Assembly: GCA_030248065.1 (NCBI GenBank)
Contig: JASAMV010004795.1
Coordinates: 25,795-89,794, forward strand
Direction of reading: 5' to 3'
DNA length: 64,000 bases
From: Rhynchonema sp. JSB1_4
Lineage: Eukaryota > Nematoda > Chromadorea > Monhysterida > Xyalidae
Of the stretch, positions 41,901 to 51,073 are shown piece by piece; within the stretch, counting starts at the first letter, position 1; each line of letters opens with the position of its first letter. The notes below the pieces were generated by a model. That model saw only the letters and a list, made by a program, of their open reading frames with translations. It made no database searches and was not told where the DNA came from. The position numbers were made by a program, and so were the translations under genes.

Positions 41901-44900
41901 GAAAAGTATTCGGGTCTCGGAAAAAAAAACGGTTTTTTTCGGTTTTTTTTTTCGAAAAAAAAACCGGTTTTTTTTCGCCTGCCAGTATAAACTCGGTGAC
42001 AATGAGATAGTGTTTGCTTGTACTATTGGCAGCGCCAGCTGAATGAGTTTCGCTGGACATGCAGCCAAAAAAGTCCTTAGATCCATGAGCGGTGACGTAG
42101 CCTGGAGGGGTAAGCTGGGTTGCGTCGGTTGTCTGTGTCTGTCTGTCCATCAAAAACAACCCCGGACATGCACCAAAACTTGTTGATTTCAGTGCCAAAA
42201 TGGCTATTTTCTGGTGCAGAATGGTCAAATCTTCTTCCTTTACACCCAATTTGCCGAAAATTACCCATTTTAAGGCCTATTTTAGCATAACGTTCACCTA
42301 TTTCTACGATATTCCTAATTTTGACCTCTGGACCAATACCCCCAAGTCGTCATACCCGTCTTTATGGTGAAATCCTCCAGTGAGTGAAATGAATGAACGA
42401 GATTCTGCACTCGCAAGTTCAGATTACTGCTCAACACAGTGAGTATTCATAATAGTGACCGGCGGGCTCCCTGATAAAGATGGGAGACTGGAGTACGAAC
42501 AGCTAAAATACACTAATTTCAGTTCCAAGCGCATCGAGTTCACGGCCTCCGTGCGCTCATTGGCGGATGCGCAAAGTTGGCTGAGGAAATACAGAGAGCG
42601 ATCGGGCACTCCGCAGTGGCTGAGTGCTGGTGATGATGGTTGGTGGTGGGTTTTCGTGTTGTTTTATTTTTCTGCGTTATGTTGGTTAATTGGGTATTTG
42701 AATCTACCGATTATTTAAAGAAACTGGCCGTTATAAACACATCGCACTTTTTATGTGGGTCTGTAACATTTTGCGACGTTTCTTCAGCCACCCATCTCAA
42801 CCCCAACACCCCGGTGATGTTTCAATGCGCACAATGCACCAGTTGCGAGGCTGGTGTTGCGCGCATTACGTTCGCACTTGCAACGGATAGCAGTAACTGC
42901 TCAATTGTGTTCACAGGTGTGGTTTTTAAATATTTGTTACTTTCGGTTTTGTGGGTTTTTTTCATTCCAGTCGCACTACCAGTTAGACTAACCATCAAAC
43001 CATTTATTTTCATGTCCAAAGACTCCGTAAACTCCACACCCGGTCTTGTAATGCTTCTTCTACTAAACCGTTTTCTGCATATTGTGTGGATGACTTGGTG
43101 CTGAAGCAATGGAATAAATAAATGGACCATCAAACGGGATCACTGAGTATATCACGGTATCACCGGAACGAAAACAGTAAAAAACCAGCCTCTCGGAAAT
43201 GATTTCGCAAACGTGACAATTTCACATCCACAGTCCACACACACAGGCGTGCACAACCATCCACTGTGTCGATACACCCCAACCACCCAGTGGTTTGCGC
43301 TGACGCCCTGTCGTATGTGTGATTATGCGGATGTGCCCGTCGATTTTGACACACGATTCAAAGGTGGGATAAAAATGATAAATGTAGACTTTATGTCTAA
43401 AGAAAGACGTTTGAAACAATCAACAGGGAAGAAAGCGACTTGTTGGACTGTCTGTACCAAAGCCGCGTTGAGTGCACATTCCACAAGTTTTTGCGATTTT
43501 GATGACATGTTTTGCGTGAAATATCACTCTGAAAACTGGTTTGCGATGTGAACTAACGATTGTTGACACACGAACTGATTGCAGCCGCCACCAACCCGAA
43601 GCTGCATCTGGTTGCACTCGCACAACTTTGGAATCAGAATGACATTCGCAGTTGGGCCAAACAATTTGCGCAGTCATCGATGGCAAATTATGAAGTGTTC
43701 GGGTGCGGTTGGTTTGATGTCCTCAGTGGCGGATCCAGGTTTTTGCCAAGGGCGGGGCCAAACCCAAAAATTTTTTTCTCGTGCTTGTTTAGAATTTCGC
43801 GGTTTTTACACCAAGTGTCATACCAAGTGTGGCAATGCGCCCGGAGCGCGCGAAAGTTTGGCGCTTTTTACGCGCGCGAAAGCAAAATTTGATTGAAAAT
43901 GGATGTTTCTGAGTGAAAATCGTTTTTCTTGTCTTTTTCCTCTTCTTTCTGAAACGGTGGTCCCTCCTTTAGGGACCCAATGGACCAGAAGGAGGCCATG
44001 ACCCCTGTGGCGCCCCTCCCCCTGGATCCGCCCTTGGTGTGTAGCTGGCTGCAAACTCTTTGACAAATTTTGCAAAGATATACCGGATCATCAAAAGCAT
44101 ACCTAGTTGGTTATACGCAGCGTCGTTCACAAGAACTCAAACATCCCCTGCCCTTTTTTGTATCACCACAACAACACGGTTGTTCATCATGCCGAAACAT
44201 TGTGGTGTGTTTGTGTGACAAGTATATACTGTACATCCCAAAGAATCAATGCGCGTGTCGCCTTATTGCTAATCTCAATTTCTGAATCGATGTCGGTTTC
44301 AACATGTGCACGCCGTGGGGGAACATTCTGCGTCCACAGTGTGGCGCACTGACACTGACGATGACCCGAGTCTGCGAAAACAAAACGAACGTTGGGCAGG
44401 CAGAACCCGTTATTCCCTGCCCCGTTCCAGCTCGACGGACCACAAGCGCACGGCGGCGAATCTGCTGATAATGCGTGCGTTCTGCGAACATCAGCATTTT
44501 CGCAGGCCCAGACATCCGGACGCGGGCAAATGCAAGGCCAGACTCAGTTTCAAGATCAAAAAGGTCGAATGCGGCAACTATTTTGTTTTGTAATGATTGA
44601 CTGTTTATTGAGACTGTATCTGAAAGTAAAGGAAAACTACACCAACATGAGCTCGATTTCGCAGCCGGCAGAGTAGTGAAACATTCACACGTGGCTGCTG
44701 ATTTGGAAAAAGTTACACGTTGTGGAATGCAACGTGGTGCATGATGATTTCTCTTTATATTCGTTTTGTACGCATACCGCCTCCGAAATCGGGCTCGTGT
44801 TGGCCTAGTTTGCCTTTATGCATTGTGCACATAAAGGCAAACTACGCCAACACGAGCCCGATTTCGAAGGTGGTGTGTGTTCAAAACAGAAAGAGAAAAT

Positions 44901-47501
44901 CATCATGCTCCACTTTGTATTCTTCAACGTGTAACATTTCCCAAATCAGCAGCCACGTATGAATGTTTCACCAATCTGCCAGCTGCGAAATCGGGCTTGT
45001 GTTCGCGTAGTTTGTCTTTACACTCGCAGCACAGAGTGTGGCACACTTTAGGAGTTTCGTGATAATCTGTGGGACAAAATGGCATCCAAAGCTCTTCACC
45101 ATTACAGAGGACTTGGCTACGTAGAGTGTCAATGTAGTGGCAAAACCACTTTACATCCTTTGCTGTGAGAACAGAGAACAAATAGCACGCTGATATAATA
45201 GGCTGCGGTACGCGTGATAAATTCTCCTCTGTCGCTGCTGCAAACGACGAAATGTTCCGCAGCTCTTATAAAAGGCGTCGCTTTCGCTAATAATTCAGTT
45301 ATATTCTACCGTCGTAAGCTTCCACAATTTTTCAACAAACATGAAACCAAAATGATTTAGCAGCGTCATTTTCATTCGCCCGCCTTGCTGTTGCAGGACA
45401 TCGGCTGTGTGATCACTATGACCGGTGCACACACGGCGCACAACAGGGGCGATCCGAACGCAACCAAATTGAGGGCCGATTATGATTACTCGATGCCCGA
45501 ACCCAGACCTGAAGTGAGGGCGGGGGTAGGGGGGGCACTTGCAGTTGTTTCAAGCACTATTTTGGAAGGGAACGGGTCAAAATCGGTTTGTTTTCGAACT
45601 CTTGTTTGTTGCAAATAAGCACGTGCAACGTGCAAGTAAAATCTCAGTTTTACACATGATTTTTGGGAATGTCTGCAAAATGGAGGTCGGTATCAAACTT
45701 GGTGATCGGATGTGACTTGCCTGGTAGTGCGTGATTCTTGCATTACGGACATATCAAGAAATTTACTGGAGCCACTAATGTCGTATTTGTTATTTATTTT
45801 GAGGTCAGGGAACATCTTTTACGCTGGACTAAATCAGTGGCACCACTAAGTTTCTTAATATCCTTAATTCAAAAAGGTCACGTGGCCAAGGCAGATCACA
45901 TCCGATCCGATCACCAAGTTTGATGTCGGCCAAAGTGTGTGCTTTTTTTGCAAGTATAGTAAGTTTCTAATTTCGTTGCCCCATGCATTTTTACAGACGC
46001 AGGGAAGCTCCCGTTCGAAGTCGAGGCAGGCAACAAGCTCAACACACAGTCAACAAGCCACGCAGCTGGCTCGTGTGCGTTTCGACTGTTTCTGTCACAC
46101 AAGCCGTGAGTGTCAGTGTGGTCTGGCGAATAGACACACACCCATACGCGTCGAGGCGTATAACGAACGGACCGGTGTTATGTGTGTGTGCTGCGGTGCA
46201 CTGTGTATTGAGCGTGCGTGCGTTGGGTTTATGAGTGATTCTGAGCCGCAGCCAGACCGCGTTCCCGTAGCTCAGTTGGTATAGTTGGTAGAGCAACTGG
46301 CTATCCAGGCCTGGTGGCTGGGAGGTCGGAGGTTCGAGTCCTTCCGGGAGCATACGTTTGGTGTGGCGGTTCAGAGTTCACATCAGCTGCGTGGCTTGTT
46401 GCCTGCCTCGACTTCGAACGGGAGCTTCCCTGTGTCTGTAAAAATGCATGAGGCAGCGAAATTAGCAAGTCGATTTTGTGTTTCAGATAGTGGCGATGTT
46501 CAACGACTATTACACGCAGGGCATGACTGCTGGCGAGGCGAGGAAAAGACACGAACAGGTGGGAAACAATTACTCGTACGGTCTCTGAACTCTTTATAGT
46601 GATCTGATGTTGTACCTGTCGTTTTCGGTCACGATGATGATGTTACAATATTACAACAATGGTAATTGAAGTGAAGAACTACCTGGGAACAAAGCTATCG
46701 TTGAAAAATGTTTACCATAAAGTGTGCCTAGACTGCAATGTTGTTTCACAAACGTTTCTTCGTTTTCAAAAAACGAAAAACCAGTGCTCGCAGCCGATTC
46801 CTTCCCAGGTAATACGCGCACGCGCGGATTTTCGTGAGGGAATGTTGCACGACGAAACGTTATGTCCCAAGAAAAAGATGTCGCTCAGATTGGAGAAACG
46901 ATACAAATATAGGATGAGTCGATATGGACATGTTAGGCGTTGTTTCTTGTTGTTATTGCTTAGCTCAGCCGCGCCAAGGTTAAATTTTATATTGAATTTA
47001 CACCAACCGACCATTCTGTCTGTGCATATTTTATCAAAAGTGCGAAACATTTTTCGTTCTCGGGAAAGCTGTCGTTTCTCGTTAGTAGACAAGCTTTTGT
47101 CTGTGACGCTGCCGCTAACATAATTTGCCAGTGACCTGTGCCGTGCTACGTCAAAATTACAAACAACGTTCAACTACTGTGACAACACTTTCGGACAAAT
47201 TTTGTTCAGACGCGTTGCCTGATCCATAAAGCTCACGCAGCAAGCATGCAATCCAGCGGGCAGTGGTGTGACATGACAACTATCACTGACACACGGGTTC
47301 TCAGCTTTGAGGATCGGACAACCCGTCTGAAAAGTATTTTTCCAACAGTGATCCGTGTGGTCAGAGTATACTGAAACATGAAACGGGTTGCCCTTTATGA
47401 TTCAGGGTCTGACCGATTACTCATACGAACTGGAGGATGAGCGACGTTTTGGTGACGCAACCAGCGCTGATCGACCAGGGTTGTTGAGGGAAAGACATTG
47501 A
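29943..47501 (+). CDS. six-finger WRKY/GCM1-like zinc-finger protein (three tandem A+B units)
   Basis: Confident exons: 30361-30474, 30574-31003, 31057-31217, 31642-31815, 32017-32179, 32509-32663, 33105-33240, 33415-33592, 33840-33981, 34349-34501, 34717-34841, 39723-39822, 40270-40373, 41294-41457, 42523-42638, 42788-42916, 43247-43363, 43585-43707, 44340-44563, 45397-45513, 46487-46558, 47406-47501. All are in phase, 1097 codons before the stop. A possible first exon starts with the ATG at 29943. An acidic SDSDSEE/SRKRP N-terminus is followed by three units, each a linker (FPEIP, IPEIP, FPDF), an A finger and a B finger. A fingers (31057-31815, 33415-34501, 42523-43363) end SGAHGHELPKYT, SGTHRHVLSRYT, TGVHNHPLCRYT, each followed by the motif QW(F/L)AL. 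B fingers (32017-33240, 34717-40373, 43585-45513) end SGAHTGH, MGTHTDH, TGAHTAH. The first A finger is C-x4-C-x22-H-x-H, the WRKY zinc spacing. The C-terminus (MTAGEARKRHEQ) resembles the linker after such fingers in MULE transposases. Probably a DNA-binding nuclear protein of transposon ancestry; function unknown. Confidence 0.78.
31318..31372. mobile_element. MITE family 1 terminal fragment
   Basis: Only the terminal part (CCTCCAGAATCGGGCTCGTG and the following GTTGGCGTT) is present, in the intron after the first A-finger exon. It reads as a solo end of the family 1 MITE. Confidence 0.6.
31496..31546. repeat. dispersed GTGCACCAG-type short repeat
   Basis: Reads CACAGACGGGCGATGCACCA followed by GGTCATCGTCAGTGCGAATGC. 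Close copies lie at 34629-34679 and 62990-63035, with diverged ones at 5062, 29709, 15405, 15905 (inverted) and 50905 (inverted). There is no coding frame in common. Confidence 0.65.
32210..32475. repeat. copy of the right-edge palindrome arm
   Basis: Matches 63595-63850 over most of its length, sharing GGGAAAGTGACGGGG, GCGATCACACGCAAAG, GAGTGACTGAACGTGAAAAT and CAGGATT. It lies in the intron before zinc-finger exon 32509-32663. It shows that the long inverted repeat at 62.3-64 kb is a mobile family. Confidence 0.7.
34629..34679. repeat. dispersed GTGCACCAG-type short repeat
   Basis: Reads GACGGTGCACCAGGTCATCA followed by TCAGTGCGAATGCACGAG. It is among the best-preserved copies and sits just before the 3' splice site of the exon at 34717. 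Confidence 0.65.
35226..36204 (+). pseudogene. non-LTR retrotransposon ORF2, C-terminal fragment
   Basis: A single frame encodes the end of a reverse-transcriptase ORF: GWGQSKETLNVTFNAISKSI, INYAAPVWKP, RIQPAQNAALRVISGCH. After one in-frame TAA (35836-35838) come the terminal AQLRSGHCRMLNSYRNRID and NMCPRCCTEPDTVEHLF, where CPxCxxxxxxxxHLFxC is the usual C-terminal cysteine motif. The ORF ends in TGA at 36202-36204 and an A/T-rich tail follows. It is 5'-truncated. It sits in plus orientation in the intron between zinc-finger exons 34717-34841 and 39723-39822. The exact clade is not determinable from this piece. Confidence 0.85.
36725..39360. mobile_element. long foldback element flanked by TTAA
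   Basis: Arms of about 0.85-0.95 kb (36725 to about 37570, and about 38556 to 39360) are reverse complements at high identity. They start AGGGGCTCCGCCATATAT and AGGGTCTCCGCCATATAT respectively. TTAA direct repeats flank the element (36721-36724 and 39361-39364), the target-site signature of piggyBac-type insertion. The right arm is interrupted near the loop by a hAT element. No transposase frame is present. Confidence 0.8.
37666..38547. mobile_element. hAT-type non-autonomous element (8-bp TSD)
   Basis: Begins CAGGGTTGGGCAAAAAA and ends with TTTTTTGCCCAACCCTG. The direct 8-bp duplication GTTAGAAC flanks it (37658-37665 and 38548-38555). CAGGG ends plus an 8-bp TSD define hAT-type insertion. 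The interior is strings of ACGTTTTTT/AAAAAACG, and the right-hand 180 bp (38000-38180) is duplicated at 38390-38547. Confidence 0.85.
39529..39690. mobile_element. Harbinger-like MITE (162 bp, TAA TSD)
   Basis: Starts GGCCGAGCTTAGGTTGAATC and ends ATTTAATCTACGTTCGCCC, with TAA on both sides (39526-39528 and 39691-39693). It abuts the older copy directly and lies 32 bp upstream of a zinc-finger exon (39723). Confidence 0.7.
40510..41135. repeat. inverted (CCCGAAAAAAAAAT)n arms around (GCCTAA)-rich tandem units
   Basis: The left arm (40515-40615) is about eight CCCGAAAAAAAAAT-type units and the right arm (41033-41130) is the inverse ATTTTTTTTTCGGG. Between them, three units of about 90 bp each start GGTCTTCCTGGCTGGCAGCC and continue AAGCCTAAGCCTAA. 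It lies in the intron after zinc-finger exon 40270-40373. Confidence 0.75.
41550..42000. repeat. inverted copy of the intron 1 repeat unit (8930-9440)
   Basis: Shares long near-identical stretches, in reverse orientation, with 8930-9440, including the AAAACCGGTTTTTTTTCG palindromes and the GTACCCACGGAAAAATAAAT segment. It lies between zinc-finger exons 41294-41457 and 42523-42638. Confidence 0.8.
43724..44036. mobile_element. hAT-like element with GGCGGATCCAGG ends
   Basis: Begins CAGTGGCGGATCCAGG and ends CCTGGATCCGCCCTTG, with inverted ends. Its interior resembles 56366-56760 (GGGACC and GCGCGAAAG blocks, CCTTTAGGG). It lies in the intron after zinc-finger exon 43585-43707. The TSD is not clear. 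Confidence 0.65.
44630..45021. mobile_element. two adjacent MITE family 1 copies
   Basis: Copy one is about 44630-44818 and copy two 44831-45021, separated by 12 bp. Each has the AACACGAGCCCGATTTCG-type ends and each has one TGAAACAT/ATGTTTCA octamer (44677 and 44963). They lie in the intron between zinc-finger exons 44340-44563 and 45397-45513. Confidence 0.8.
45967..46466. mobile_element. inverted-repeat element enclosing a tRNA-like sequence
   Basis: The left arm (45967-46068) and right arm (46384-46466) are reverse complements, sharing GCATTTTTACAGAC, CAGGGAAGCTCCCGTTCGAA and GTCGAGGCAGGCAACAAG. The left arm has one extra 20-bp segment between CAACAAG repeats. The roughly 310-bp interior holds the tRNA-like sequence at 46261-46351. 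The right arm ends 20 bp before the zinc-finger exon at 46487. Confidence 0.75.
46261..46351 (+). tRNA. tRNA-like sequence or tRNA pseudogene
   Basis: The acceptor stem pairs GTTCCCG with CGGGAGC, the D stem GCTC/GAGC is intact, and the T arm reads GGAGG-TTCGAGT-CCTTC. The D loop contains a tandem duplication (GTTGGTATAGTTGGTA). The anticodon region (CTGGCTATCCAGGCCTGGTG) is about 10 nt too long and does not form a normal arm. I assign no amino acid. An intron-containing tRNA is possible but less likely than a decayed copy. Confidence 0.55.
47205..47373. mobile_element. hairpin element, family 2, diverged copy
   Basis: Carries CGCGTTGCCTGATCCATAAA at one side, and TCTGAAAAGTATTTTTCCAA and GTCAGAGTATACTG at the other, matching the ends of 2388-2566. 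The arms are eroded. It lies in the last intron of the zinc-finger gene. Confidence 0.65.
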
Positions 47502-47916
47502 CATTATTTGTCATTGAGTGATTGTTAACCATGCAACCATTGTGCAGTCAGTCAAGGATTCAGTTTGTATTGCTGCTTGCCATTTTTTGTATCATCAGCA
47601 TATGGTACAAATTTGCACATTCCATGAAATTGAAATCAGTTCTTGTGCCAACTCCACACTTGTACATACCATAACCGTGGGCTACTTGCCAAAACTACCG
47701 TTTGTAATTTGCATTCTTTTTTATTATCATTTATGTTAACTTTCTAATGTATACAAGTCGTGTTTTTGATCTCATAGTTCATCTTGTATTATTTATACTC
47801 ATCAAAAAGGCCAAAGTCATTGCTATTATTTATTGACCGCATAAAAAGTGAACAGATTCAAGCGAGACTCCTTGATTCATTTCTAATTCCTGAATTCTCT
47901 ATTTTTTTATTTCAAA

Positions 47917-48967
47917 ATGACACTCAATCAGCATATCCCCGTGGTCTGCTGCTGTGTCCTTTCTATCGTTCTGCTGTTTTCAGTCGAAGTGAATAGTTAT
48001 CCGTCGTCAACAACTGCCAAGGGTTCTGAAACATCAACGAAATCAGTCATGCCAACAACAACCACAAAGATTATTATTGTCGATGAAAGCTCTCTCAATA
48101 TTCCAATGATAACACTCAACGAGTCAATTATTGAAACATCACTGACAACATCAACGCCATTGAGCACACCATGGACCAGTGAAACATCAACCAACCGCAC
48201 ACATCAAGGTGAGACCTGAGAGACTTGCTGAGAGCGCCAGTGGTCGGTAAGCTGGAGCGCGTGGCCCCACATTTAGGTTTAGAACTGCCGCATAGTTAAT
48301 GTCAAGTTAAGTCAACTTTTGAAACATTCGGGCAACAGCCACACGTGCAGCTTGCTAGCCGGCCAGGCGCAATGTTTCAGAACCGCGCATGGTTAGCGTT
48401 CGGGTTTATAACTTGACATTAACTATAGGGCGTATTTTACTGTACGGCAGCGAATTTGGAAATTTACTAAAAAAAGACATGCTAAAGCATCAAGTTACAC
48501 GCAACCAATCATATATCGTTCTCTTGCAGTTCCGAAGGTTTTTATTGAAAATATTCTGAGCGTTGAGTGCCAAGCAGTGACCGACCAAATAATATGACTG
48601 TCAAAATTCGCTACCATAACAATTGTACAAGTAGTGCAGGTGACGGCGTGCCGGTATGGGCGCAGGCAACGCTGGGTCTGTTCACAATGATTCTGGTCAT
48701 ATCAATGCCGTTGGTGATTTTGATCGCTTGTTGTGGCGTTCGAGCCGACAAAACTGAACGGGAGACCGTGCCGATTTGGGTGAGCCAGAGCGCCGGGAAT
48801 CGGAAAGAGCAGCCGGTTGGTGGGGTTCTTGCTTTTTTGCCAAGTCCGATCTTGATATAAGGAATTCAAGCGAAATATCATCATTTTAGCTGTTTGAAAC
48901 TGACGGCTCCCAAGGAGAAGAACTTGGAGCCAAGCCTAAACTGACTGCCATGCCCCCACGCCCCTGA
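47917..48967 (+). CDS. small Ser/Thr-rich type I membrane protein (mucin-like)
   Basis: Three exons, 47917-48208, 48568-48815 and 48890-48967, in phase, give 205 aa. A signal peptide (VVCCCVLSIVLLFSV, residues about 9-23) is followed by a Ser/Thr-rich ectodomain of about 70 residues. Then comes a short segment with NNCTSS, and one membrane span (LGLFTMILVISMPLVILIAC). The cytoplasmic tail of about 50 residues ends PKLTAMPPRP. The ectodomain contains ETST, ETSL and ETST, each encoded GAAACATCA. The exon 2 acceptor (GAG at 48565-48567) was chosen because it alone keeps the membrane frame open. The exon 2 donor is GTTGGT. Dense Ser/Thr suggests O-glycosylation. I recognise no family. Confidence 0.6.
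48291..48427. mobile_element. short foldback element
   Basis: ATAGTTAATGTCAAGTTA and its reverse complement TAACTTGACATTAACTAT bound a 100-bp interior that holds two facing TGAAACAT/ATGTTTCA octamers (48320 and 48372). It lies in the first intron of the membrane-protein gene. Confidence 0.65.
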
Positions 48968-49177
48968 TAATGGAAAAAGGGTCTTGGGGTTTCAAATGCT
49001 ATGCGAGAGAAGATTGTGGCGTTGCTTTTACACTTGAGTCCGCTGTGCGTTTGTTTACATGAGATTCGGTCACAAAATCAAATTGTGCGACTCAGTTGCC
49101 ATCTCTATTTCAGAACGAAGTTTTAATTTGCGACTGACCAAAAAAATGATCGATTATTTATAGTGCAGGAACATTGG

Positions 49178-49460
49178 CTATGGGCTCTACCAGATAGACC
49201 CGAAACCCGAGGCATAATTTTTTTCTATGTCCGTATTTCGGATTTCGGGTTTTGAAAAAAAACCGAAACCCGAAACACAATCCATCATAATCGAAAATGT
49301 TTCGGTTTTGTCACTTTTAGCTGACGTGAACAATTTCTGCTGTCAGTCGAAATATTTTCGATTTTCATGCTTTGTGTTTCGGGTTTCGTGTTGTTTTCAA
49401 AACCCGAGACATGGACATAGAAAAAATTTATGTTTCGAGGCTATCTGGCCGAGCCCATAG
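49178..49460. mobile_element. foldback MITE, 283 bp
   Basis: Starts CTATGGGCTCTACCAGATAG and ends CTATCTGGCCGAGCCCATAG. The inner arms are rich in GTTTCGGGTTT and its inverse. It lies between the membrane-protein and DUF229 genes and has no coding capacity. Confidence 0.75.
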
Positions 49461-50029
49461 TTTTGTCATGAGATTAGTTTGTTAAACTTTCCGTCTCTCT
49501 GTTCACGTGTGCATCACTTTTGTGACCACTGTGTGGTGGATAAAACAACTTTTCGATATTTGTCATTGAGCTAAATTTTATCCATGTGTATCCCTCGTTT
49601 CTGGTTTTATATCCTTAATTCAGTGACGGCCGATGCGAGATGTCTTCGCCTGTGGCCGCACGTCCAAAAATTGAATATACAATTATTCGTTTGTTATGGT
49701 TATTGAGCACACACGATAAGAAACTTTATGATGACACAATAAACGCATAACAGAGACCTTTCCGTAAATTGAAAGCATCATGCATAACAGATAACCTCAA
49801 GGGGTGAATGGGCAAGGTGTTATGATACAGTCGATTGAACTATAATATTGGCTGACTAGCGAGATTTCGTCTCGTAAAACTTCGATGAAAAGATTCTGCC
49901 TTTAAGCAACAGATAAAACCGGAAAAGTAGTAACTTCGATTATATAATTTGACGAAAGCGAATTGTAAATATCGGTGGCCCTGCAAATTTCGTTCAAACA
50001 CCGCAAAAAACCAATATTGATTGTCAAGT
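49461..50029. other. intergenic, nothing recognised
   Basis: AT-rich sequence with short random frames only. It lies between two foldback MITEs. Confidence 0.5.
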
Positions 50030-50343
50030 ATAGTCTGTTGATTATATTTCGACATAGTGTATAAGCCCCATTTAGCGATGTTTGGAGCGGGCTGGGTCGA
50101 CGCCATTCTAAACGAATGTTTCAAGCATTGCTAATTCAGGCAAAGACCGATTGAACATTGCTTGCCGCATGGCGCAGAAACACGTGCCTGCCTGTCATCG
50201 CACAACACCAACAATGTTGAATGGCTCTGCGAATGACTTGGCAATGCCTGAAACACTCATTTAGAATGGCGTCGACCCAGCCCGCTCCAAACATCGCTGA
50301 ATGGGGCTTATACACTATGTCGAAATATAATCAACAGACTATA
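50030..50343. mobile_element. foldback MITE family 3, complete copy
   Basis: TATAGTCTGTTGATTATATT opens and its reverse complement closes the element. The arms contain TTTGGAGCGGGCTGGGTCGA and the inverse. Here the two arms differ slightly, so it is an older copy than those at 58-61 kb. It lies downstream of the DUF229 gene. Confidence 0.85.
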
Positions 50344-51073
50344 AGAGGTTTGTGACGGAAATAAGCACCCAATTCCATGCAGTTTGAAAGAGATATCGCG
50401 AGAAAGAGTGAGCGAAAGATATACATTGTCAAAATATAACACAAGCAAAAGAAACATATGTATAATCCATGTCACCTTTTTGATTGAACACAATAGCAAA
50501 ATTTTTTCAACGAGGCCGTATTTGCGCATATCGACTGATTACCGTATCGATTGATGCGATTCACATCGCCAATCACAGTCCATCTTTGTAGATGTTCCTC
50601 GTTTTTTTGGGGTTCGTGGCGCAGGGTCCCCTGGAAATTCGACAACGTGGTGCAGCTTTGTTCCACAATAGTATGCCCTCTTTTTCTAGTGGTCTTCAAA
50701 TTCAGTGAAACTTTCCAGTGAACATTTTAGTTCCGGTTCCCAATATGCCGTTGAACTTCCTGCTTACAACCGAAATTGGCAGTGTCCCCTTCGATCATAT
50801 GGCGGCACTATGAAGCGGTTAGAGTGGTCATGTTACGCAGTGATGTTACAGCCCAACAATAAGACCTGCTGGTTGGGCTTGCCAGAGGGCAAATTTGCCA
50901 GAGGCGTTCGCACTGACGAGCCCTGGCGCCTCGGTCTGTCTGCGAAAGCAGGGCGAAACAGACCAACATTACAGCACCCAGTACATGCTGGGATCAAACC
51001 ATAAAACTGGGAGAAATTCTATTCAAGCCCCCCTCCCACCAGGGATTATTTGAAAAGGTTCCCGACTCTTTTG

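Noticed and set aside
44188..44200. Further octamer-like sites (CGAAACAT, GAAACGTC)
   Set aside because: These differ by one base from TGAAACAT and were left out of the count to keep it strict.
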